This document shows, one piece after another, positions 1 through 4,848 of a stretch of DNA of 8,422 bases (its first letter is position 1; every line of letters starts with the position of its first letter). The notes beneath the pieces are model-generated. The model saw nothing but the letters and a program-made list of their open reading frames with translations, was not told the DNA's origin and searched no databases. Both the position numbers and the translations under genes were made by a program. The stretch is taken from positions 1-8,422 of the forward strand of contig CAJMOW010000050.1 in assembly GCA_905215145.1 (NCBI GenBank), in the 5' to 3' direction. Source of the stretch: an uncultured bacterium (lineage in GTDB: Bacteria > Bacillota_I > Bacilli_A > RF39 > UBA660).

Positions 1-823
1 GTGTCTCCTAATTCTCCTAATATCAACTTATTACGTGTGTTAGTTTTGTTTTAATTGGAACTACCCAATAGGGGTACCCGAAGGTGACCCATCCACCAGC
101 TCATTTTTAAGGAACGAAGCCAAACCTTGAAAGGAAGTGTTGTTCTCGCCAGTTTAAGAGTGACGAACCTCCCATTGATTTACGCAGCCATTAAAGCTAC
201 TCCTTCAATGTCGCCAAACAGCGCCGTCTCAACCTTGTTGATAATGCGCGAAAAAATGTTATTTGCGTTTATTGTTTGAATCTGTTTTACGAGTATGAAT
301 CAAACTCGACACGATTGATATTACTTGACATTAGGATCAAATACCTAGCAGCCCCGAGCGGGGAGGGATTAACCATCACCTCCCTAGTAGGATTCTTTTT
401 TAAACTTGTAGAATTCCAAGCTTGTAGTCTAGAGTATCCCTACTCTAATTATAACGGAGATTAGTGTGAAAACACTAACCGCGGCTATTATTTCACGATG
501 GAAACTACATAGCATGTTCTTTATTTCTGCGGAACCTAACATGAAAAAACCGACCGAATCGCCCCGTATTCTCGATAGGCTCAAGATCCTTGTTTAATGT
601 CCTAGGAAAGACGATAGGGATACTTCAGATACGCGTGAAGTTACCTGAACATCGCGGAGGACTATTCTTTATAGGGCTTCAATAGTCAACTTACCAAACT
701 TTTTAGATTAGTTTTAACTCCCTCAGTCTTAAGTATCACTGAGTTACATACCCTTACATATAGTCGAAGGAAAACTACCCATTTTCTATACCGCAGGAGT
801 CAGCAGGTATATAAAGAAATAGT
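1..823 (-). ncRNA. Non-coding island C, probable structured RNA (continues past window start)
   Basis: No credible ORF is seen on either strand, but hairpins are dense. Perfect stems include 722-727/738-743 (6 bp), 660-666/681-687 (7 bp, 14-nt loop), 622-627/636-641 (6 bp), 430-436/441-447 (7 bp), 461-467/472-478 (7 bp) and 229-233/237-241 nested in a GCGC/GCGC pair at 221-224/246-249. Read on the minus strand, the loop at 437-440 is GGGA, a GNRA tetraloop, and the hairpin at 72-90 has the very stable C(UUCG)G tetraloop. Both favour minus-strand transcription, as for all neighbouring genes. One hairpin (461-478) carries a GAAA loop on the plus strand instead, so orientation is not fully settled. 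The family is unknown; large phage RNAs such as ROOL or GOLLD are a possible comparison, not an identification. Confidence 0.4.
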
Positions 824-1055
824 CATAGGACTAAATCCTAACAGAGGCAAAAGTAAAAACAATGACCATGACGAAATACTTCTCAAAGCTAAAAACAAAG
901 TCAATTATATTTATATTTGAAGTATTTCACAAGTTTGTACAATACTAATAATGCTTAGCATACATGTGCTTTACTAGAGCAAGTGTTTGTTTATATTTGT
1001 ATTATCCGCAACACGCGTATAACACACAATATATCTTGTAGGATTTAGTCCTATG
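824..1055 (-). ncRNA. RNA domain closed by a 17-bp perfect inverted repeat
   Basis: The 17 bases at 824-840 are the exact reverse complement of 1039-1055, closing a 198-nt interior. Inside is a long arm, 873-882 pairing perfectly with 919-928, and an alternative register extends it to about 13 bp with a 2-nt bulge (885-887 with 916-918). A small hairpin lies near 952-966. Each half of the closing repeat can also fold on itself (TAGGA/TCCTA with a 5-nt loop), and the two loops are complementary, so the halves can pair as one long stem or as two kissing hairpins. It starts directly after the terminator-like hairpin of the upstream gene. Seen directly: the repeats. Inferred: that it is a transcribed RNA. 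Confidence 0.5.
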
Positions 1056-1056
1056 T

Positions 1057-1099
1057 AAAAGATAGAGTATACTGATGAAAATACAGTATAGCATCTATC
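1057..1099 (-). terminator. Intrinsic terminator-like hairpin after the 288-aa gene
   Basis: Stem arms 1061-1066/1094-1099 and 1068-1074/1084-1090 give 13 bp with a small asymmetric internal loop and a 9-nt apical loop. Read on the minus strand it is followed by four U residues (1057-1060). It lies 6 nt after the tandem stop codons (TAATAG) of the upstream gene. The U tract is short, so termination may be partial and the structured domain just beyond could be co-transcribed. Confidence 0.55.
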
Positions 1100-1105
1100 T
1101 ACCTA

Positions 1106-1972
1106 TTAGAGAGAACTTAAGAAATCATAAGTATCTTTCAGTTCATTCGGAATTATAATCCGAAGTTTACCAATTTTACTTATTTCCTCATTTTTCCAGG
1201 TTGTAAACTGCTTATTCAAAAGCTCTATTTCATTTGAATACTGCTTGAATTTAACTGCAGTTTCAGTATCAAGTTTTGCAGTTTCTTCTGCAACACGTTG
1301 ATCAATAGAACCCTTAATAGCGTTGAGGCTTGCTTCAACAGCACGATGCTGTTTTTGTAACTCAAAGTAGAGTTCTTCAACTTCCTCTTGTTTTACAGAT
1401 GCAACATGACGATAAACTTTATCATCTTCTACTAATGCAGGATTTGATATTGCATCAAACAGTTTTTCACGTGCTTCATGAATAGCTCCACGAGGATGAA
1501 TCTGTTTGCCAATAATGGCAGCTTCTGCACCAAGAGTATAATAACGATTACGCTCTTTAATATCCAATTCTCCTAAGATATCTTCAAAAGAAGGATACTT
1601 AGGATTAGCAGGATATTCAGGAAGAGTAATACTTTCCTGCTCGCACCAATCCTTAAAAGAAAGCTCTTTTACAGTACGATATTCAGCTTCTTTTGCCTTG
1701 ATTGCCTCTCGCATATATGCAATAAATGCGTTAATTTCAGCAATTTTTCTGATTTCTTCCTTTAAAGAAAGTACTTCTGCGGAATTTAATCCTTGCGAGA
1801 GAGTGATGCGGTTGTCTGCACTTAATGTTTCTACAGTCGTAGTAATAAACCGAATATTATCAAGACGGCTATGAGCAGATGCAATATATTCTTTACCTAT
1901 ATTGCAGAGATGATTTGCAGAAGTAGCAGTAATACCATCTGCTGCAAAAAAGACTTTATTCTTTTCAGTCAT
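1106..1972 (-). CDS. Hypothetical protein, 288 aa, helical/coiled-coil
   Basis: I do not recognise this protein. It is soluble, with no signal peptide or membrane segment. Residues about 65-105 and 190-270 are rich in charged residues, Ala, Gln and Leu in patterns expected of long helices or coiled coils. Between them is a Pro/Tyr-rich section (about 115-135, with PEYPANPKYPSFED) that probably links the two helical parts. The N-terminus (ADGITATSANH) looks like a defined motif rather than random sequence. The start ATG follows an A/T-rich leader without a Shine-Dalgarno sequence, as for the other genes here. It ends in TAA TAG and is followed at once by a terminator-like hairpin, so it is the last gene of the run that starts with the 99-aa repeat protein. 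A structural or scaffold-like role is possible but unsupported. Confidence 0.85.
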   Translation of the reverse strand: MTEKNKVFFAADGITATSANHLCNIGKEYIASAHSRLDNIRFITTTVETLSADNRITLSQGLNSAEVLSLKEEIRKIAEINAFIAYMREAIKAKEAEYRTVKELSFKDWCEQESITLPEYPANPKYPSFEDILGELDIKERNRYYTLGAEAAIIGKQIHPRGAIHEAREKLFDAISNPALVEDDKVYRHVASVKQEEVEELYFELQKQHRAVEASLNAIKGSIDQRVAEETAKLDTETAVKFKQYSNEIELLNKQFTTWKNEEISKIGKLRIIIPNELKDTYDFLSSL

Positions 1973-1976
1973 ATGT

Positions 1977-2072
1977 TTAGTATTTTTCTATTTGTTTGTA
2001 TAAAAGATATATAATAATTGCAATAAGAATCATAATATATCCAACACCTAACCAAATAGACGCTTTAAACAT
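1977..2072 (-). CDS. Membrane microprotein, 31 aa (possibly longer N-terminus)
   Basis: A 31-aa ORF starting MFKASIWLGVGYI and ending YKQIEKY has one strongly hydrophobic segment (about residues 6-24) and a basic C-terminal tail, typical of a single-span membrane peptide. It sits between the RNA ligase gene and the 288-aa gene, 4 nt from the latter's start. The same frame stays open upstream to the ligase stop codon and encodes a second hydrophobic stretch (VLLLFLLIIVLIGYI), but without an ATG. A TTG at 2114-2112 would give a two-span protein of 45 aa. Function unknown. The composition strongly suggests a translated membrane peptide, but with such a short ORF this stays moderately uncertain. 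Confidence 0.5.
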   Translation of the reverse strand: MFKASIWLGVGYIMILIAIIIYLLYKQIEKY

Positions 2073-2132
2073 TATATATCCTATTAAAACAATTATTAAA
2101 AGAAAGAGTAGCAATACAATTGGGCTCTCATA

Positions 2133-2825
2133 TTAAAGATCTTTATAATCGCAATACTTAATCTTTGTAATAATTCTCTTACCTCTGCGATTTAATAGAC
2201 CACAAGGTGCTTTAAGTACAAGACCCTCAGCAATATAGTCTTTATTTTCTGCAATTAAAGACTTGAAACCTGCTTTTACAAAATCCTCAGCTTCTTTAAT
2301 AGTCATATAACCTACTAAAGGAACAATTTTAAGATTAAGCTTTTTAGCAATATCTTCACATGCTTCTCGAGTTAACCAAAGAGATTCACCTGTAGATGTA
2401 AGAATTCTTATATCAAACAAAATGAAATCACAATGATCTTTAATATAGTTTCCACCTTTCTGAATCTTTAGGCCATACCCTTCTCCAAAGATTTCTACTT
2501 TTTCAGGATAAACAGTTTCTCCTATTTCTGTTTGTACTCCGAAAGCTTTATATAAAGGATCAAACTGAAACAATTCCTCCATTCGCTTATGTAAATGAGT
2601 TGGAATACTTGCGTTTTCAGTTTTCCCACGAATTTCAATCATTCTTAGACCTGGATGAAAACAACAAGACATATTAGTTCCATCAATCTTTTCAGTAGCT
2701 TCCCATTTAAGATCTTTAAGAACTTCAAATTCAGATTCCGAATATTCCCCAAGAATTATTGATTTCTTAGGCTTTGTCATGTCTCTTTTGTAGAGAGTGT
2801 TGATTTTTTGATAATAACTGCTCAT
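2133..2825 (-). CDS. RNA ligase family protein (ATP-dependent nucleotidyltransferase)
   Basis: This is a 230-aa covalent nucleotidyltransferase of the RNA ligase superfamily (RNA_ligase/Rnl2-like). Known chemistry: the motif I lysine is adenylylated by ATP, AMP moves to an RNA 5' phosphate, and a 3' OH then attacks to seal the strand. Visible motifs, in order: motif I EKIDGTN with predicted nucleophile K46; motif Ia-like EIRGKTE (64-70); motif III EIFGEGYG (111-118) with the acidic residue E115; motif IIIa DFILFDIR (133-140); motif IV EGLVLKAP (200-207); motif V TKIKY (220-224), lysines K221 and K223. All catalytic elements are present. At 230 aa it is little more than the catalytic domain, lacking the C-terminal domain of T4 Rnl2 (334 aa). 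It starts 2 nt after the stop of the 99-aa gene, so they are probably co-translated. Repair of cleaved tRNAs is a reasonable inference from the nearby tRNAs; sealing the neighbouring structured RNAs is speculation. Confidence 0.9.
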   Translation of the reverse strand: MSSYYQKINTLYKRDMTKPKKSIILGEYSESEFEVLKDLKWEATEKIDGTNMSCCFHPGLRMIEIRGKTENASIPTHLHKRMEELFQFDPLYKAFGVQTEIGETVYPEKVEIFGEGYGLKIQKGGNYIKDHCDFILFDIRILTSTGESLWLTREACEDIAKKLNLKIVPLVGYMTIKEAEDFVKAGFKSLIAENKDYIAEGLVLKAPCGLLNRRGKRIITKIKYCDYKDL

Positions 2826-2827
2826 AT

Positions 2828-3127
2828 TTAACTTATTTTTTCTATTCCATATTTTTCAATGAACTCTATATTTCGAGTACACATTCCTTTAATTGTTGCT
2901 ATATGATGAGAAAGATTTCCAGAAGTTACTTTAGTACAAACTTCAGATATACCTATGAAATTATGATAAAACATAGTTTCTCCTTGTTCTTTCTTTATTC
3001 TACTTGCCCAATTAGATGCTAAGAAACGAATCGAATTAACTTCATGAGAACAATTGCCTGTTGTTACTTTATCACATTTATTTTTGAGAGCTTCAAACCA
3101 GTGAATTATATCTTCTTTTGTTATCAT
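2828..3127 (-). CDS. Hypothetical protein, 99 aa, internal duplication
   Basis: Not recognised. The protein consists largely of two copies of a unit of about 46 aa. CDKVTTGNCSHEVNSIRFLA (18-37) aligns with CTKVTSGNLSHHIATIKGMC (64-83), sharing the pattern CxKVTxGNxSHxxxxI. Each copy is preceded by a helical stretch with an aromatic residue and carries Cys and His residues (C18, C26, H28; C64, H74, H75, C83). These could bind metal, but the pattern is not a known zinc motif. There is no signal peptide or membrane span. It is the first gene of the run leading to the RNA ligase, whose start lies 2 nt beyond its stop, so a shared RNA-related task is plausible. Its leader is A/T-rich without a Shine-Dalgarno sequence, directly after a structured non-coding stretch. 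Confidence 0.8.
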   Translation of the reverse strand: MITKEDIIHWFEALKNKCDKVTTGNCSHEVNSIRFLASNWASRIKKEQGETMFYHNFIGISEVCTKVTSGNLSHHIATIKGMCTRNIEFIEKYGIEKIS

Positions 3128-3462
3128 TTTACTAAAAATTTTGTGTCCATCCTGAGTCTCGCTCTCAGTTCCCCTGTATTACCAGGCCCTATCTAACATC
3201 TTACTTTCATCTTTCGTTCGCGACCTCCAGATTATCCTCGAAGTATGTCTCCTTCATGTACTAGAACTAAATATACGGTACACTATCTTTCCAATGAAAG
3301 GTGAGACGGCGAGCTAGTTTAAATTAAAGTTATCTTACACATGAACCTTCTTAAACCTCAGCTGAACACCTAAGAGATTTAAGGAATTCACTTCCACCTT
3401 CTACCTGTCCGTGTTCAGTACAGAGCGGTACTTTCCTTCTACCTCAGATAACTTTAATATAG
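3128..3462 (-). ncRNA. Structured non-coding stretch 3' of the CAT tRNA
   Basis: No ORF is seen. The 13 bases at 3323-3335 are the exact reverse complement of 3446-3458, closing a domain that abuts the tRNA. Nested inside are 3362-3369/3411-3418 (8 bp, perfect) and an AGTAC/GTACT hairpin near 3417-3432. Below the domain lie hairpins at 3287-3300 (CTTTC/GAAAG, 4-nt loop) and 3152-3167 (CTGAG/CTCAG, 7-nt loop). On the minus strand this region would be the 3' extension of the tRNA transcript and the leader of the 99-aa gene. Family unknown. It could be an independent RNA or a long processed spacer. Confidence 0.45.
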
Positions 3463-3536
3463 TGGGCCCTACCAGACTTGAACTGATAACCTACTGATTA
3501 TGAGTCAGTTGCTCTAACCAATTGAGCTAAGGGCCC
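3463..3536 (-). tRNA. tRNA with anticodon CAT (Met or lysidine-modified Ile2)
   Basis: A complete 74-nt cloverleaf: acceptor GGGCCCT/AGGGCCC (7 bp), D-arm GCTC/GAGC, anticodon stem ACTGA/TCAGT with loop CTCATAA, variable loop AGGTT, T-arm ATCAG/CTGGT with loop TTCAAGT, discriminator A. CCA is not encoded. The anticodon stem lacks the three G-C pairs of initiator tRNA, so it is not an initiator. The 5' end and T-loop (GGGCCCTTAGCTCA, TTCAAGTC) resemble bacterial tRNA-Ile2 more than elongator tRNA-Met, as I recall those sequences, so it may read ATA after TilS modification by the host. The two cannot be separated firmly from sequence alone. Confidence 0.93.
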
Positions 3537-3540
3537 TAAA

Positions 3541-3663
3541 ATAAGTACTGTTCTTCGTTTTGAGACTTAACATACTCTGATTCTCAGTTCTGATACCTCT
3601 CGGGAGCTTTAACGCGTATTAGGAAGATGAACCCTCATCGCTCGGCTTTCGCTTAGTACTTAT
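3541..3663 (-). ncRNA. RNA domain 5' of the CAT tRNA, closed by a 9-bp stem
   Basis: The 9 bases at 3541-3549 pair perfectly with 3655-3663, enclosing about 105 nt, and the closed domain ends 4 nt before the tRNA. Inside are a 5-bp hairpin at 3626-3639 (GATGA/TCATC, loop GGGT on the minus strand), a GC-GAAA-GC tetraloop near 3645-3652 on the minus strand, and a small CTC/GAG hairpin near 3597-3606. Together with the matching domain on the other side, the tRNA is embedded between two closed RNA domains. Function unknown. Confidence 0.45.
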
Positions 3664-3667
3664 GTGA

Positions 3668-3757
3668 TTACATTAGAGCTAGAATTATTGCTGCAAGTGC
3701 AACTACTATTAATAGTCCTACTCCTAATATTTGATTTCCATCAAAATCTTCTTCCAT
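3668..3757 (-). CDS. Membrane microprotein, 29 aa
   Basis: A 29-aa ORF begins with an acidic head (MEEDFDGNQ) and continues as one uninterrupted hydrophobic helix (ILGVGLLIVVALAAIILALM) to the stop. The layout predicts a single-span peptide with a short charged end. It is isolated between two structured non-coding stretches, its stop 4 nt from the stem that closes the RNA domain 5' of the tRNA. Alternatively the hydrophobicity could be chance in a short open frame, but the head and helix architecture and the A/T-rich leader without Shine-Dalgarno match the other microproteins here. Function unknown. Confidence 0.55.
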   Translation of the reverse strand: MEEDFDGNQILGVGLLIVVALAAIILALM

Positions 3758-3784
3758 AACTTAATAGAAATTTAATAATTAAAA

Positions 3785-4307
3785 AGTTAAGGTGTGCTAA
3801 CATGGGCTATTATTCAGCCTAGTACTGGGCCATGTTCTCTATACTACTATACACCAGTAGACTAACCTTCCTCCTTAACTCTACCTATTCCCACGCCTTC
3901 CAATGGGTAAACAATAACAGCCTGTATGCCTACAGGAGAATCTACACTTTACGATCATGTAGTTTAATTCAGGTTTGTGGGTATGAGCCACTCTATCTGG
4001 TATCGTTTAATCAACAAAATTCAACACTTGTGGAATCAAGTTTTAGTCGCGTTTTCTGCATAATACTTATTGCGTAAGCATTAGAGGCTCTGCTTTCTCC
4101 TAACGAATTCGTTTGAAAATAGGTAAAAAATAGAGCCTACACCTCCGATCAAAGAGATGTAGGCAATGTTTATCGTCCTTTTAGAACTTCATAGTTTTAG
4201 TATGGGTTCCTTCTCTTATATATGGTTTTTCCATATATTTAATAGAGAAAACTGTAACGTTCTATTACAGGGACTACACCTTTGGTGAAGCAGGTAGGAT
4301 TTTCTGC
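3785..4307 (-). ncRNA. Non-coding island B, structured RNA after the 54-aa gene
   Basis: This stretch is dense in hairpins. Minus-strand order: 4289-4307 (GCAG/CTGC), 4277-4287 (CACC/GGTG), 4252-4270 (6 bp, 7-nt loop), 4211-4249 (6 + 8 bp separated by an internal loop), the shared hairpin 4135-4164, 4085-4091/4132-4138 (7 bp, alternative to the shared hairpin), 4026-4041 (5 bp) and 3921-3936 (CCTGTA/TACAGG, 4-nt loop). A compact domain follows at 3785-3880: 8-bp closing stem 3785-3792/3873-3880, with inner hairpins 3799-3805/3830-3836 (7 bp) and 3844-3848/3856-3860 (5 bp). An open frame on the plus strand at 3832-4077 runs across these helices and is not considered real. The island may be one RNA or two separated at the terminator-like hairpin. 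Confidence 0.45.
4125..4164 (-). terminator. Terminator-like hairpin with conserved UUUGAUCG loop (copy B)
   Basis: An 11-bp stem (4135-4145/4154-4164), whose only non-Watson-Crick pair is a G-U wobble when read as minus-strand RNA, carries the 8-nt loop UUUGAUCG. Downstream on the minus strand comes a run of six U residues (4125-4130). This would terminate the transcript that runs from the envelope genes through tRNA-Ile and the 71- and 54-aa genes. The same stem-loop occurs at 7009-7038 without a U run, so it is more than a terminator. Confidence 0.55.
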
Positions 4308-4472
4308 CTAACGGCGATAAGTGCGGGGAAAGTATGCTGCATTGTGGCGAACCTTTCGGAACACACGTACATAAACAGTTTTACCTTCATTATCCTTTAC
4401 AGGATTTCCCTCCTCATCGAGAAGAACTTCTTTGAAAGCCATCGTAATAGCCTTCATGTTCATTTTTGCCAT
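4308..4472 (-). CDS. Hypothetical protein, 54 aa
   Basis: Starts MAKMNMKAITMAFKE, has an acidic middle (DEEGNPVKDNEG) and ends in a basic, aromatic tail (VRKV-like to AAYFPRTYRR). There is no membrane segment. The middle has the look of a beta-hairpin (EVLLDEEGNPV followed by KTVYVRVFRKV), so a small folded domain is likely. Base composition is visibly more GC-rich than most neighbours, like the SPFH gene upstream. It follows the 71-aa gene by 29 nt, with an A-rich leader (AAAAAGAAACG) before the ATG, and ends in TAG at the start of the structured RNA stretch. Not recognised; the basic tail could contact nucleic acid, but this is only a suggestion. An internal ATG at codon 4 or 6 could be the real start. 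Confidence 0.65.
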   Translation of the reverse strand: MAKMNMKAITMAFKEVLLDEEGNPVKDNEGKTVYVRVFRKVRHNAAYFPRTYRR

Positions 4473-4501
4473 CGTTTCTTTTTATTTAATGAATGATATT
4501 T

Positions 4502-4717
4502 TTATTCTAATTCCTTTTCAACTAAGTAATCAAAAACTTGTTCTAACTGTTCTTTAGTTAAATCGTTACACCGACTCACTTCAACTCCAAGAATAGAAGT
4601 AAGAGTTATGTCTTTATTACTATCAAGTGCATCAAGAACATAATAGTACATCCTTTCATTTACAACTGCACCACTTGCAAGTTGTTTACCTCTAAACTTT
4701 AACATATTCTTAAACAT
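4502..4717 (-). CDS. Hypothetical protein, 71 aa
   Basis: A small soluble protein, mixed charge, no signal peptide or membrane span. The C-terminal half (LTKEQLEQVFDYLVEKELE) reads as an amphipathic helix, and the centre (YYYVLDALDSNKDITLTSILGVEV) as helix-strand, consistent with a compact helical domain. Not recognised. It starts 17 nt after the end of tRNA-Ile on the same strand, so it may be cut from a joint tRNA-mRNA precursor. A second ATG at codon 5 (MLKF) is an alternative start. It is followed by the 54-aa gene. Confidence 0.75.
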   Translation of the reverse strand: MFKNMLKFRGKQLASGAVVNERMYYYVLDALDSNKDITLTSILGVEVSRCNDLTKEQLEQVFDYLVEKELE

Positions 4718-4733
4718 TATACTGTTAAATTAG

Positions 4734-4804
4734 AACAGAAGAGAGGAATCGAACCCCTATTTTAACCTTATCAGTGTTACGTTCTACCATTGAACTACTT
4801 CTGT
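4734..4804 (-). tRNA. tRNA-Ile (anticodon GAT)
   Basis: A 71-nt cloverleaf: acceptor ACAGAAG/CTTCTGT (7 bp), D-arm GTTC/GAAC, anticodon loop CTGATAA, T-arm AGGGG/CCTCT with loop TTCGAAT. CCA is not encoded. Oddities: the last anticodon-stem pair is an A-G mismatch (TAACA/GGTTA), the variable loop is only 4 nt, and the discriminator base is U rather than the usual A of tRNA-Ile. It lies between the SPFH gene and the 71-aa gene on the same strand, so it is likely processed from their shared transcript. Confidence 0.85.
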
Positions 4805-4809
4805 TTGTT

Positions 4810-4834
4810 GGGAGGATTGCCGTAGGCTCCTCCC
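4810..4834 (-). promoter_or_regulatory. Stable GC-rich hairpin between SPFH gene and tRNA-Ile
   Basis: GGGAGGA/TCCTCCC (7 bp) extends inward with GCC/GGC across a 2-nt bulge, leaving a 3-nt loop. No U run follows on the minus strand, so it is not a standard intrinsic terminator. It sits 14 nt after the SPFH stop codon and 5 nt before the tRNA 5' end. It may stabilise the mRNA 3' end or mark the processing boundary of the tRNA. Confidence 0.5.
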
Positions 4835-4848
4835 TAGCCTTAAAGAAC

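Noticed and set aside
317..360. Possible third copy of the UUUGAUCG hairpin near 332-347 (TTTGATCC on the minus strand)
   Set aside because: The stem is only 4 bp and the loop differs in its end, so it is too weak to group with the two clear copies.
276..464. 62-aa open frame on the plus strand
   Set aside because: It crosses strong hairpins in a non-coding island, is on the opposite strand to every real gene, and its translation has no domain-like pattern.
648..690. Possible group I intron core: GACTA and ATAGTCC segments resembling the P7 strands
   Set aside because: The two strands are only 14 nt apart and form a simple hairpin; no P3, P4 or P6 elements or split gene were found.
824..1055. 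Insertion sequence ends
   Set aside because: The interior is only about 200 bp with no transposase and no obvious target-site duplication beside the 17-bp repeats.
3832..4077. 81-aa open frame on the plus strand
   Set aside because: It overlaps several perfect RNA helices, is opposite to all other genes, and its residues look random and rich in Ser, Leu, Tyr and Cys.
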